Below are positions 36,927 through 45,739 of a DNA stretch of 64,000 nucleotides, piece after piece; position 1 is the stretch's first letter, and each line of letters begins with the position of its first letter. Under the pieces are notes generated by a model that ran no database searches, had not been told where the DNA came from, and saw only the letters and a list, made by a program, of their open reading frames with translations. A program made the translations under genes and the position numbers. Source of the DNA: Roseibacterium elongatum DSM 19469 (GTDB taxonomy: Bacteria > Pseudomonadota > Alphaproteobacteria > Rhodobacterales > Rhodobacteraceae); contig NZ_CP004372.1 in assembly GCF_000590925.1 (NCBI RefSeq), positions 1,159,001 to 1,223,000 of the forward strand. The letters are read 5' to 3'.

Positions 36927-38151
36927 GGTTCTGATCGAGCGCCTCGGTCATCATGGCGACGGCATCGGGGCGGGGCCGGACGGCCCCGTTTTCGTGCCCC
37001 TGACCCTGCCGGGTGACCAGGTGACGGGCGAGGTCGAGGGCGATCGGATGGTCGCGCCAAAGGTGCAATCGCCGTCGCTGCACCGTGTCCGCCCGCCTTG
37101 TGCGCATTTTCGACAGTGCGGGGGGTGCTCGCTTCAGCATGCCTCGGACGCGTTCGTGGCCGCGTGGAAGGCCGAGGTTATTGCGACCGCGCTTGACGCC
37201 CACGGGCTGAGCGCGCCGATCAGGCCCACGACGACCTCGCCGCCGCGGTCGCGCCGTCGGGCCACCCTGGCGGGGACCCGCACCAAAAAGGGCGCTCTGG
37301 TCGGCTTTCATGCGCGCCGATCCGATGTCATCGTGCCGATCACCGATTGCCACGTTCTGACGCCTGCCTTGATGGCCTGCGTCCCGGTGTTGGGTGAGAT
37401 CACCCGCCTTGGCGCGTCGCGCTCGGCCACGCTGTCCTTTGCACTGACCGAAAGCGGCGCGGGCATCGACCTTGCCGTCACGGGTGGCAAACCGCTCGAC
37501 GGCCCGCTGCGCGCTGCCCTGCCGCAATATGCTCGTCATTTCACCCGGCTGACCTGGGGCGACGAGCCTGTTTTCCTCGATGCGGCGCCACGGCAGCATT
37601 TCGGACCGGCCGCCGTCATACCACCCCCCGGCGCCTTTTTGCAGGCCACGCAGGCGGGCGAGGCCGCGTTGCTGACCGCCGTGCAAGAGGCCACCCAAGG
37701 GGCCGCCGCCGTGGCCGATCTCTTCGCCGGGTGCGGCACCTTTGCATTGCCCCTGGCGCAAACCGCGCCGGTCCACGCTGTCGAAGGCGACGCCGCGCTT
37801 CTGAATGCGCTCGGGGCGGGGGCGCGCCATGCGCAGGGCCTGCGCCCCATCACGACCGAAGCCCGTGACCTCTTTCGCCGCCCGCTTCTGGCCGAAGAGG
37901 TGCAGCGGTTCGATGCGGTTGTCATCGATCCGCCGCGCGCCGGGGCCGAGGCACAGATGCGCGAACTGGCTATGGCACAGGTGCCGCGCATTGCAATGGT
38001 TTCCTGCAATCCGGTTACCTTCGCGCGCGACGCGGCCATTCTGACCGCGGCCGGATATGTGATCGAATGGGTGCAGCCCGTGGACCAATTCCGCTGGAGC
38101 GCGCATGTCGAACTTGCGGCGGCGCTGCGCCTTGCCCATATCCCCGCGTAA
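36916..38151 (+). CDS. TrmA/RlmD-family RNA (uracil-5-)methyltransferase
   Basis: A 411-aa SAM-dependent RNA methyltransferase. CAHFRQCGGCSLQHA holds the iron-sulfur cysteines seen in RlmD/RlmC. The SAM-binding part is VADLFAGCGTFALPLA, the catalytic end is VSCNPVTFARDAA with the nucleophilic Cys, and DPPRAGAEAQMREL lies before it. It would form m5U in rRNA or tRNA. An N-terminal TRAM-like stretch is short. The start is ATG 36916 inside the end of the VOC gene. Confidence 0.9.
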   Translation: MTPEVLIERLGHHGDGIGAGPDGPVFVPLTLPGDQVTGEVEGDRMVAPKVQSPSLHRVRPPCAHFRQCGGCSLQHASDAFVAAWKAEVIATALDAHGLSAPIRPTTTSPPRSRRRATLAGTRTKKGALVGFHARRSDVIVPITDCHVLTPALMACVPVLGEITRLGASRSATLSFALTESGAGIDLAVTGGKPLDGPLRAALPQYARHFTRLTWGDEPVFLDAAPRQHFGPAAVIPPPGAFLQATQAGEAALLTAVQEATQGAAAVADLFAGCGTFALPLAQTAPVHAVEGDAALLNALGAGARHAQGLRPITTEARDLFRRPLLAEEVQRFDAVVIDPPRAGAEAQMRELAMAQVPRIAMVSCNPVTFARDAAILTAAGYVIEWVQPVDQFRWSAHVELAAALRLAHIPA

Positions 38152-38167
38152 CCGCGCGAGGGCAAAG

Positions 38168-38956
38168 ATGAGCGATACAACCACCACAACCGGTTTCCGG
38201 CAGCGACTGGCCGATTGGCTGGAGCGTCCACAGGTGCGCTACGCGATCATCGGCGTGATCGTCTTCAACGCGGTCATTCTGGGGCTGGAAACCTCGGATA
38301 GCGCCATGGCCTCGGCCGGGGGGCTTATCGTCGCGCTCGACCGGGTTTGCCTGAGCATTTTTGTGATCGAACTGGCGGCCAAGCTGTTGGCCTATGGATC
38401 GCGCTTTTTCCGCTCGGGGTGGAACATATTCGATTTCGTCATCGTGGGGATCGCCCTTGTGCCGGCGGCGCAGGGCCTGTCCGTTCTGCGCGCGTTGCGC
38501 ATCCTGCGGGTCTTGCGCGTGATCTCGGTCGCGCCGCGCCTGCGCCGGGTGGTCGAGGGGTTCGTGACCGCATTGCCCGGCATGGGGTCGGTCTTTCTGT
38601 TGATGGGCATCATCTTCTACATCGGCGCGGTCATGGCGACGAAACTGTTCGGCGCGACCTTCCCCGACTGGTTCGGCACCTTGGGCGACTCGCTCTATAC
38701 CCTGTTTCAGATCATGACGCTGGAATCCTGGTCCATGGGCATCGTGCGCCCGGTGCTCGAGGTCTATCCCTATGCGTGGCTGTTCTTTGTGCCCTTCATC
38801 ATGGTCACGACCTTTGCGGTGGTGAACCTGCTCGTCGGCCTGATCGTCAACTCGATGCAGGACGCGCACGCCGAGGAGAGCAACGCCGCAACCGATGCCT
38901 ATCGCGACGAGGTGCTGGAGCGTCTGCGCAAGATCGAAGAGCGGTTGGACCGGTAG
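38168..38956 (+). CDS. BacNav-type voltage-gated sodium channel
   Basis: A 262-aa single-domain six-helix ion channel. The S4 voltage sensor is a row of arginines every third residue (LSVLRALRILRVLRVI then RLRRVVEGF). The pore-loop filter TLESWSMG matches the TLESWSM filter of NaChBac-type sodium channels. The C-terminus is an acidic helix and predicted coiled coil (EESNAATDAYRDEVLERLRKIEERL) for tetramer assembly. It starts at ATG 38168, 16 bp after the methyltransferase. Sodium selectivity is inferred from the filter. Confidence 0.92.
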   Translation: MSDTTTTTGFRQRLADWLERPQVRYAIIGVIVFNAVILGLETSDSAMASAGGLIVALDRVCLSIFVIELAAKLLAYGSRFFRSGWNIFDFVIVGIALVPAAQGLSVLRALRILRVLRVISVAPRLRRVVEGFVTALPGMGSVFLLMGIIFYIGAVMATKLFGATFPDWFGTLGDSLYTLFQIMTLESWSMGIVRPVLEVYPYAWLFFVPFIMVTTFAVVNLLVGLIVNSMQDAHAEESNAATDAYRDEVLERLRKIEERLDR

Positions 38957-38974
38957 GGCGGGATTAATCCCGCC
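38957..38974. terminator. Palindromic hairpin between convergent genes
   Basis: A perfect 18-bp palindrome with half-site GGCGGGATT begins at the base after the channel gene's stop, facing the end of dxs. It can fold as a short bidirectional terminator, but has no T-run. Confidence 0.5.
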
Positions 38975-38998
38975 GCTGCCGGCGCGCCGGGCTGTGGC

Positions 38999-40918
38999 TC
39001 AGGCGCGCTTTTCCATCCGGGCGACGCCCAGCGCATCCAGCACTTTGGCCTCGATATCCTCGGCGTTCAACTTTGCAACCGCATACATGTCCCGCGGACT
39101 GGCCTGGTCGATGAAGATATCGGGCAACACCATCGAGCGGTATTTCAGCCCTGTATCGAACACGCCACGTTCGGCCAGCAGATGCGCCACATGGCTGCCA
39201 AAGCCACCCACAGCGCCTTCCTCGACCGTGATCAGCGCCTCGTGATGGCGCGCCAGTTGCAGGATCATCTCTTCATCCAGCGGCTTGGCAAAGCGCGCGT
39301 CGGCGATGGTCGGGGTGATGCCGCGCGCCGACAGGGCCTCGGCGGCGTCCTGCACCTCTTTCAGGCGGGCACCGAAATTCAGCAGGGCCACGCGGTTGCC
39401 CTCGGCGATCATGCGGCCCTTGCCGATTTCCAGCGCGATGCCGCGTTCGGGCATCTCGACCCCGACCCCTTCGCCGCGCGGATAGCGGAAGGCCGAGGGG
39501 CGGTCGTCGATCTCCAGTGCCGTGCGCACCATATGCACCAGCTCCGCCTCGTCGGAGGCGGCCATGACCACCATGCCCGGCAGGTTGGCAAGAAACGCGG
39601 TGTCATAGCTGCCCGCATGGGTGGCGCCGTCGGCACCGACCAGCCCGGCGCGGTCGATGGCAAAGCGGACCGGCAGGCGCTGGATCGCCACGTCGTGAAC
39701 GATCTGGTCATAACCGCGTTGCAGGAAGGTCGAGTAGATCGCGCAGAACGGTTTCAGCCCGCCGGCCGCCATGCCGGCGGCAAATGTCACGGCGTGCTGT
39801 TCGGCAATGCCGACGTCAAAGGTGCGCGCGGGAAAACGCTTGCCGAACAGGTCCAGCCCCGTGCCATCGGGCATCGCGGCGGTGACCGCGGTGATGTGGG
39901 GGTCGTTTTCGGCCTCATGGATCAGGGCGTTGGCAAAGACCTTGGTGTAGCTTGGCGCGTTCGAGGGGGCCTTTTTCTGTTCGCCCGTGGCGATGTCGAA
40001 TTTCGCCGTGGCATGGCCGCGATCTGGGCGATGCTCGGCATAGCCCTTGCCCTTTTTCGTGATCGCATGGATCAGGATCGGCCCGTCGGCCCGCGCCTTG
40101 ACGGTGCGCAGAATGGCCAGAAGCTGCTCCATGTCATGGCCGTCGATGGGGCCGATATAGGAAAAACCAAGTTCCTCGAAGAGTGTCCCGCCGACGGTCG
40201 CGGCCTTGAGCAATTCCTTGGCGCGACGCGCCCCTTCCTGGAACGGTTCGGGCAAAAGCGATACCGCACCCTTGGCCGCCGCCTTCAGTTCCTGAAACGG
40301 GGCCCCGGCATAGAGGCGTGACAGGTAGGATGACATCGCCCCGGTGGGCGGCGCGATGGACATTTCATTGTCATTGAGGATGACGATCAGGCGTTTGCCC
40401 AGATGGCCCGCGTTGTTCATCGCCTCGTAGGCCATGCCGCCCGATAGCGCGCCATCGCCGATAACGGCGATCGCGTCGCCATGCCCCGTGTCGCAATCGC
40501 CCCCCAACTCGCGCGCCATGGCAAAGCCAAGCGCCGCCGAGATCGAGGTCGAGCTATGCGCCGCGCCGAACGGGTCATAGGGTGACTCGGACCGTTTCGT
40601 GAAACCCGACAGCCCGTCTTTCTGACGGATCGTCTGCATCTGATCGCGGCGGCCCGTCAGAATCTTGTGCGGATAGCATTGGTGCGACACGTCCCAGATC
40701 AGCTTGTCGCGGGGCGTGTCGAACACGGCGTGAATGGCCACCGTCATCTCGACGACACCCAGCCCGGCCCCGAAATGGCCGCCGGTCTGGCTGACCGACC
40801 AGATCACCTCGGCGCGCAATTCATGCGCAAGGTGGTCGAGGTCGAGGTCGCTCAGGCCCTTCAAATCGGCGGGGCTCGTGATGCGATCAAGGATCGGGGT
40901 TTTGGGTCGCTCGCTCAT
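38999..40918 (-). CDS. dxs: 1-deoxy-D-xylulose-5-phosphate synthase
   Basis: Dxs condenses pyruvate and glyceraldehyde-3-phosphate in the first step of the MEP isoprenoid pathway. The 639-aa protein has the thiamine-diphosphate motif [18 protein letters not shown], the N-terminal [19 protein letters not shown], and the transketolase middle domain [17 protein letters not shown] with [14 protein letters not shown]. It is last in a minus-strand run behind ispA, which uses its products. Confidence 0.97.
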   Translation of the reverse strand: MSERPKTPILDRITSPADLKGLSDLDLDHLAHELRAEVIWSVSQTGGHFGAGLGVVEMTVAIHAVFDTPRDKLIWDVSHQCYPHKILTGRRDQMQTIRQKDGLSGFTKRSESPYDPFGAAHSSTSISAALGFAMARELGGDCDTGHGDAIAVIGDGALSGGMAYEAMNNAGHLGKRLIVILNDNEMSIAPPTGAMSSYLSRLYAGAPFQELKAAAKGAVSLLPEPFQEGARRAKELLKAATVGGTLFEELGFSYIGPIDGHDMEQLLAILRTVKARADGPILIHAITKKGKGYAEHRPDRGHATAKFDIATGEQKKAPSNAPSYTKVFANALIHEAENDPHITAVTAAMPDGTGLDLFGKRFPARTFDVGIAEQHAVTFAAGMAAGGLKPFCAIYSTFLQRGYDQIVHDVAIQRLPVRFAIDRAGLVGADGATHAGSYDTAFLANLPGMVVMAASDEAELVHMVRTALEIDDRPSAFRYPRGEGVGVEMPERGIALEIGKGRMIAEGNRVALLNFGARLKEVQDAAEALSARGITPTIADARFAKPLDEEMILQLARHHEALITVEEGAVGGFGSHVAHLLAERGVFDTGLKYRSMVLPDIFIDQASPRDMYAVAKLNAEDIEAKVLDALGVARMEKRA

Positions 40919-40954
40919 CGCTGGCCTCCCGGGCCGAGAACTGTCAGATCAACG

Positions 40955-41821
40955 TTACATATCGCGAGCGATAATGTAGCGCGCCAGCGCCTGCAAGTTC
41001 TGCGCCTTTTCGCCATAGGGCGCGAGTGCCGCAGAGGCTTCCTCTACAAGATCGGCGGCGCGGGCCTTGGCCCCGTCCAGCCCGAGGAGCGAGACAAAGG
41101 TCGCCTTGCCCGCCTCCGCGTCCTTGCGAAGGGCCTTGCCAGCCTTGTCCGCGTCGCCCTCGATATCCAGGATGTCATCGGCGATCTGAAAGGCCAGACC
41201 GATGGCCCTCGCATAGATCAACAGCGCCTCGGGATCCTCGCGGCCAAGGATCGCTCCGGCCATGGCGGGCCACTCGATCAGGCGCCCGGTCTTGTTGCCC
41301 TGCAACTCGGTGATCTGGTCCAGCGTCAGGGGCGCGCCCGCTGTTTCGGCGGCGATGTCCTGGGCCTGGCCCAGAACCATCCCGGCGGCCCCGCTGGAGT
41401 GCGCCAATGTGGCGACCAGATCGATCCGCTGCGCCGCATCACCCGCATCGGGGCGGGCCAGCAAGTCGAAGGCGAAGGTCTGCAGCGCATCGCCCACCAG
41501 AACGGCCGTCGCCTCATCCCATTTCCGGTGGACGGTCGGTTGGCCCCGGCGAAGGTCGTCGTCGTCCATGCAGGGCAGGTCGTCATGCACAAGGCTGTAG
41601 GCATGGACGCATTCAACGGCCCCGGCGGCGAACAGCGACTGCATCGGCGGGACGTCGAACAGGCCGGCGGTTTCCAGCACGAGGAACCCGCGCAGTCGCT
41701 TTCCCCCATATGTGGCATAGCGCATCCCCGCGGCCACGCGGTCGTCGCCCAGTCGCGCCAGTTGGTGATCGAGGAAACCACCAATGGCGTCCTGTGCCTC
41801 GGCAAGTGCGGTCTTGAACAT
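40955..41821 (-). CDS. ispA: Polyprenyl synthetase, farnesyl/geranylgeranyl diphosphate synthase
   Basis: A 288-aa trans-isoprenyl diphosphate synthase. The first Asp-rich motif is DDLPCMDDDDLRRG, the second is FQIADDILDIEGD, and GGKRLRGFLV is near the N-terminus. Length and motifs fit FPP synthase of the IspA type; chain length cannot be fixed from this. It lies between xseB (6-bp gap) and dxs (36-bp gap) in one operon. Confidence 0.94.
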   Translation of the reverse strand: MFKTALAEAQDAIGGFLDHQLARLGDDRVAAGMRYATYGGKRLRGFLVLETAGLFDVPPMQSLFAAGAVECVHAYSLVHDDLPCMDDDDLRRGQPTVHRKWDEATAVLVGDALQTFAFDLLARPDAGDAAQRIDLVATLAHSSGAAGMVLGQAQDIAAETAGAPLTLDQITELQGNKTGRLIEWPAMAGAILGREDPEALLIYARAIGLAFQIADDILDIEGDADKAGKALRKDAEAGKATFVSLLGLDGAKARAADLVEEASAALAPYGEKAQNLQALARYIIARDM

Positions 41822-41827
41822 AGGTCG

Positions 41828-42073
41828 TCAAAGTCCCTCGGCTGGCGTCGTCCCTGTGGGCTGCCCGCCCGCGTCGAGGGTGATCTGTTCGACCTGTTCT
41901 TCGGCTTGCTTCAGCTTGGCCTCGCAATGCGCCTTCAGCTTGGCGCCGCGTTTGTACAGTTCGATGGATTCTTCCAACGCGACATCACCCCGGTCAAGGG
42001 CGGTCACCACCTGTTCGAATTCGCGGATCGCCTCTTCGAAGCTCATGGTCTCGATCGGCTTTTCGTCGCTCAT
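41828..42073 (-). CDS. xseB: Exodeoxyribonuclease VII small subunit
   Basis: An 81-aa helical protein with the family core MSFEEAIREFEQVVTALDRGDVALEESIELYKRGAKL. XseB binds several copies to XseA to form ExoVII, a single-strand DNA exonuclease. The ATG overlaps the HDAC-family gene's stop by 4 bp. The xseB-ispA-dxs order is common in proteobacteria. Confidence 0.96.
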   Translation of the reverse strand: MSDEKPIETMSFEEAIREFEQVVTALDRGDVALEESIELYKRGAKLKAHCEAKLKQAEEQVEQITLDAGGQPTGTTPAEGL

Positions 42074-43005
42074 CCGGTACGCTCCATCAGTTCCGTTACA
42101 TGACCCGCGACCGCTGTCGCGAGCGCAGACAGATCATAGCCGCCTTCAAGTGTCGAGACCACGCGACCGCCGCACAGCTCGTCGGCAAGGTCCAGAAGGG
42201 CGCGGGTGATCCAGTTGAAATCCTCGGTCTCCCAAAACAGATTGGCCAAGGGATCGTCGCGGTGGGCATCGAACCCGGCCGAGACAAGGATCAACTCGGG
42301 CTGGAAGGCGCGCAGTGCCGGGAAGGCGCGGTTTTCATAGGCGGCGCGCATCTCGGGCCCGCCGGAATTGGGCGGCAGCGGCAGGTTCAGGATGTTGCCG
42401 CTGGCTCCACGTTCGCCGGCGCTGCCCGTCCCCGGAAACAGCGGCATCTGGTGGGACGAGATGAACAGCGTGCGCGTCTCGTCCCACAGGATGTCCTGCG
42501 TGCCATTGCCGTGATGCACGTCGAAATCCACCACCGCGACGCGGGACAGGCCGTGGCGATCCAGCGCATGGCGGGCTGCAATGGCGGCGTTGCCGAAGAA
42601 ACAAAAGCCCATGGCCCGCGTCTTTTCAGCATGGTGGCCGGGCGGGCGCGTCGCCACGAAGGCATTGGTCGCGCGCCCCGACAGCACGGCATCGACCGCC
42701 ATCAGACAGCCACCCACACCCTTGAGCGCGGCATCCCAAGTGCCGGGTGAAGCATGCGTATCGGGGTCGAGCGATGAAAGACCCGCTTCCGGCATGGCCG
42801 CGCGAACGGCGGCGATATGCTCGGGCGGATGCCCCAGCAGCAGATCATCCTCGGTGCAGGGCGGGGCGTCGGCCCGGATCAGCGCGTCAAAGGCCGGATC
42901 CGACAGCGCGGCAAGAACGGCTTCCAGCCGGGCGATCTGTTCGGGGTGGCCGGCTGGCATCTGGTGGGACAGCCCGGCCATGTTCGTGACAAGCAATGTG
43001 GTCAT
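42070..43005 (-). CDS. Histone-deacetylase-family (acetylpolyamine/AcuC-like) amidohydrolase
   Basis: A 311-aa class II HDAC-superfamily enzyme. It shows RPPGHHAEKTRAMGFCFFGNAAIAARH with the catalytic His pair and VAVVDFDVHHGNGTQDIL with the zinc Asp/His. SAGFDAHRDDPL has the third metal Asp, and EGGYDLSAL ends the active site. It deacetylates an N-acetylated small molecule or protein lysine; the substrate is unknown. Seven bases separate it from the upstream response regulator. Confidence 0.93.
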   Translation of the reverse strand: MTTLLVTNMAGLSHQMPAGHPEQIARLEAVLAALSDPAFDALIRADAPPCTEDDLLLGHPPEHIAAVRAAMPEAGLSSLDPDTHASPGTWDAALKGVGGCLMAVDAVLSGRATNAFVATRPPGHHAEKTRAMGFCFFGNAAIAARHALDRHGLSRVAVVDFDVHHGNGTQDILWDETRTLFISSHQMPLFPGTGSAGERGASGNILNLPLPPNSGGPEMRAAYENRAFPALRAFQPELILVSAGFDAHRDDPLANLFWETEDFNWITRALLDLADELCGGRVVSTLEGGYDLSALATAVAGHVTELMERTG

Positions 43006-43012
43006 GGGTGCC

Positions 43013-43726
43013 TCAGTCCGGGGCCAGCATATAGCCCGCGCCCCGCACGGTCTGCAGGTAGCGCGGCTGTTTGGGGTTTGTCTCGATCTTGCGGCGCAGG
43101 CGCGTGATCTGCACGTCCACGGCGCGTTCCTGTACCTGGTCGGCGGGGCCGCCCTTGTCCTTGTTCAGCAGGGTGACCAGATCGGCACGGCTGAACGGGG
43201 CGTTCGGTTGCCCGGCAAAGATCCGCATCAGCATGGCCTCGGTCGCGGTCAGGCGCACGGTGTCGGCCCCATGCCACATCTCGCCCCGCTCGATGTCGTA
43301 TCGGATCGGACCCAGCGACAGCACCTGTGGCACCTCGGCCTCGTCGGGCTGTGTCGGGACGCGCCGCAGGATCGCATTGATCCTGAGCAGCAGTTCCTTG
43401 GGTTCGAACGGCTTGGGCAGATAGTCGTCGGCCCCAGCCTCGAGGCCGCTGATCCGGTCGCTGGCTTCGCCCTTGGCGGTCAACAGCAGGATCGGCGTCG
43501 CCATCGACTTTCGCAGGTCGCGGGTCAGGCTGATCCCGTCCTCGCCGGGCATCATGACATCCAGAACGATCAGGTCGAAATCCAGCCCCGCCAGCAGGCG
43601 CCTTGCATGACCCGCGTCCCGCGCCACCGTCGTCATGAACCCGTTTCGGATGAGAAATTTCTGCAGCAGGCTGCGAATGCGCTCGTCGTCATCGACGATC
43701 AACAGGTGCGCACCGACTTGGGTCAT
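43013..43726 (-). CDS. petR: OmpR-family response regulator, PetR-like
   Basis: A 237-aa protein with a receiver domain (LLIVDDDERIRSLL, phospho-acceptor Asp in LIVLDVMMPGEDG, TAKGEASDRISGLEAGADDYLPKPF) and a C-terminal winged-helix DNA-binding domain (LTATEAMLMRIFAG to RYLQTVRGAGYML). The MarR-type gene directly upstream, overlapping by ATGA, matches the petP-petR pair described in Rhodobacter. The symbol rests on that arrangement. No histidine kinase is adjacent. Confidence 0.85.
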   Translation of the reverse strand: MTQVGAHLLIVDDDERIRSLLQKFLIRNGFMTTVARDAGHARRLLAGLDFDLIVLDVMMPGEDGISLTRDLRKSMATPILLLTAKGEASDRISGLEAGADDYLPKPFEPKELLLRINAILRRVPTQPDEAEVPQVLSLGPIRYDIERGEMWHGADTVRLTATEAMLMRIFAGQPNAPFSRADLVTLLNKDKGGPADQVQERAVDVQITRLRRKIETNPKQPRYLQTVRGAGYMLAPD

Positions 43727-44241
43727 TGGCCGCTCTCCGTACCATCGCGATAGTGCCGCCGCATGTCCGGGTCCATCATCTGTTCGAGCACGGCGCGAAA
43801 GCCGGCCACGGCCTCGGGGCCGGCCTCGCGAAAGGCTGCGCGCATGCGGGCGCGCTGCGCCTCGGAAAGATTGCGTTCCAGCGTCTGGCCCGTCTCGGTC
43901 AGGTACAGGTGGCGTTCCCGCTTGTCGCGCGTGCCCACGCGGCTTTCGACCAGCCCATCCTCGACAAGGGTTCTGAGCACCCGGTTCAAGGACTGCTTGG
44001 TGACCCCCAGAATGGACAGCAGGTTGTTGACCGTGGTGCCGGGCGTTCGGTTGATGAAGTGGATGGCGCGGTGATGTGCGCGCCCATACCCGTATTCCTG
44101 CAGGATGCGATCGGGATCGGCGGTAAACCCGCGATAGGCAAAAAACATGGCCTCGATTCCGCGGCGCAGTTGCTCGTCCGTCAGGAACAGCAGGCTCTCG
44201 CCCCGGCTGCTCATGGCGGTGCCCAAATTCCGTTCGGCCAT
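43723..44241 (-). CDS. petP: MarR-family regulator, PetP-like
   Basis: A 172-aa winged-helix regulator. The recognition-helix region is TTVNNLLSILGVTKQSLNRVLRTLVEDGLVESR, and the wing is VGTRDKRERHLYLTETG, both typical of MarR. It is paired with the PetR-like gene (ATGA overlap) and heads the operon leading to dxs. It is divergent from ilvE, and a palindrome in the gap may be its operator. ATG 44241 has AAGGAAGGGACGG upstream. Confidence 0.85.
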   Translation of the reverse strand: MAERNLGTAMSSRGESLLFLTDEQLRRGIEAMFFAYRGFTADPDRILQEYGYGRAHHRAIHFINRTPGTTVNNLLSILGVTKQSLNRVLRTLVEDGLVESRVGTRDKRERHLYLTETGQTLERNLSEAQRARMRAAFREAGPEAVAGFRAVLEQMMDPDMRRHYRDGTESGQ

Positions 44242-44289
44242 CGGCCCGTCCCTTCCTTGCCGCTTCGGTTCGGCTATTGATCGCAGTTT

Positions 44290-44308
44290 AAGTCAGCGTT
44301 GTTGACTT
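44290..44308. promoter_or_regulatory. Palindromic operator candidate between petP-like gene and ilvE
   Basis: AAGTCAGCGTTGTTGACTT is a 19-bp dyad: AAGTCA/TGACTT match exactly, and the arms extend to 8 bp with one mismatch. It lies in the 192-bp divergent gap, 49 bp before the MarR-type gene. The size and position fit a MarR operator. Binding is inferred. Confidence 0.5.
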
Positions 44309-44433
44309 TCCAAGAATCAATTGTTAGCGAAGCTAGAATTTGGCGCAACTTTATGCCCGTTTCGGACATAAATCGCGCAACTTTCGAAAAGAAACCGCCG
44401 GAAGGCCGGCCCATTGGCACAAGGAAGGGACCG

Positions 44434-45303
44434 ATGGCAGGAGCTTATGACGATCGTGACGGCGTCATCTGGATGGATGGCAAACTGGTGGATTGGCGCG
44501 AGGCGAACGTGCACATCCTGACCCATGCGATGCATTACGCGTCCAGCGTCTTTGAGGGCGAGCGCGCTTATAACGGCAAGATTTTCGAATCCCGCCGCCA
44601 CTCGGAGCGTCTGCTGGCCTCGGGGCGGATGCTGGATGTCGAGATCCCCTGGACCGTGGACGAGATCGAAGCCGCCAAATACGAGGTGATGAAAGCCAAT
44701 GGCCTGAGCGATGCCTATGTGCGCGCGGTGGCCTGGCGCGGCTCGGGCGAGGATATGGGTGTCAGTTCGGCCAAGAACCCGGTGCGTCTGGCCGTGGCGG
44801 CATGGGGATGGGGCAACTATTATGGCGACGCCAAGTTCAAGGGCGCCAAGCTGGACATTTCCAAGTGGAAACGCCCCAGCCCCGAAACCATCCCGGTGCA
44901 TGCCAAGGCGGCGGGCCTTTACATGATCTGCACGATGTCCAAGCACACCGCCGAGGCCAAGGGGTGCTCGGACTCGCTGTTCATGGATTACCGTGGCTAT
45001 GTGGCCGAGGCGACCGGTGCGAACATCTTCTTCGTCAAGGATGGTGAAGTGCATACCCCCACGCCCGACTGCTTCCTGAACGGGATCACGCGGCAGACGG
45101 TGATCGGGATGCTGCAGGACCGGCAGATCAAGGTCCACGAGCGCCACATCATGCCCGAGGAACTGGAAAGCTTCGAGCAATGCTGGCTCACAGGCACCGC
45201 GGCCGAGGTGACGCCGGTGGGGCAGATCGGCGACTACAATTTCGAGGTGGGTGCCATGGCGCGCGACATCTCGAACGCCTATGAGGCGCTCGTGCGCGCC
45301 TGA
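44434..45303 (+). CDS. ilvE: Branched-chain amino-acid aminotransferase
   Basis: A 289-aa fold-type IV PLP enzyme transferring amino groups to make Leu, Ile and Val. Visible motifs are HAMHYASSVFEGERAYNGKIF, the RxxxHxxRLxxS region (SRRHSERLLAS), KGCSDSLFMDYRGYVAEATGANIFFVKDG, and TPDCFLNGITRQTVI. The start is ATG 44434 behind AAGGAAGGGA; an in-frame extension upstream to 44299 is rejected. It is monocistronic with a clear terminator. Confidence 0.95.
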   Translation: MAGAYDDRDGVIWMDGKLVDWREANVHILTHAMHYASSVFEGERAYNGKIFESRRHSERLLASGRMLDVEIPWTVDEIEAAKYEVMKANGLSDAYVRAVAWRGSGEDMGVSSAKNPVRLAVAAWGWGNYYGDAKFKGAKLDISKWKRPSPETIPVHAKAAGLYMICTMSKHTAEAKGCSDSLFMDYRGYVAEATGANIFFVKDGEVHTPTPDCFLNGITRQTVIGMLQDRQIKVHERHIMPEELESFEQCWLTGTAAEVTPVGQIGDYNFEVGAMARDISNAYEALVRA

Positions 45304-45317
45304 ACCCGCCAAAGGCA

Positions 45318-45350
45318 AGAGGCCCCGGTGACCCTGCCGGGGCCTTTTTT
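45318..45350 (+). terminator. Rho-independent terminator of ilvE
   Basis: The stem GGCCCCGG/CCGGGGCC (45321-45328 and 45337-45344) with an 8-nt loop is followed by six T. It is 17 bp past the ilvE stop. Confidence 0.95.
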
Positions 45351-45396
45351 CCTTGAGTGACTTGATTTGTGACAGGTCCGGTCCCACCATCGACGA

Positions 45397-45738
45397 ATGG
45401 TCATGCATTTCCAGCCCACCGGATCACAACCGCGCGCCGAACAGGTGGCCTTTGACCGGCGCGAGCTTGGGGCGATCCTGGGATTGTATGGCCGGTTCGT
45501 CGCCGCAGGCGAATGGCGCGATTACGGGATCTCGCATTTGCGCGACGTGGCGGTCTTTGCCGTATTCCGGCGCACGGCCGAACACCCGATCTACCGGATC
45601 GAGAAACGGCCCAAGCTGCGGGACAAGCAGGGCCAGTATGCGGTGATCGGCATGGATGGTCAGATCCTGAAACGCGGCCACGACCTGAAAACGGTTCTGC
45701 GCGTGCTGGACCGCAAGCTGATCCGCGCCATCGAGTGA
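45397..45738 (+). CDS. DUF2794 family protein
   Basis: A 113-aa conserved alphaproteobacterial protein of unknown function. FDRRELGAILGLYGRFVAAGEWRDYGI and RTAEHPIYRIEKRPKLRDKQGQYAVIG match the DUF2794 pattern as I recall it. It has no signal or membrane segments and is basic, which allows nucleic-acid contact but does not prove it. ATG 45397 or 45403 could be the start. It converges on the NlpC/P60 gene with a 1-bp gap. Confidence 0.85.
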   Translation: MVMHFQPTGSQPRAEQVAFDRRELGAILGLYGRFVAAGEWRDYGISHLRDVAVFAVFRRTAEHPIYRIEKRPKLRDKQGQYAVIGMDGQILKRGHDLKTVLRVLDRKLIRAIE

Positions 45739-45739
45739 T

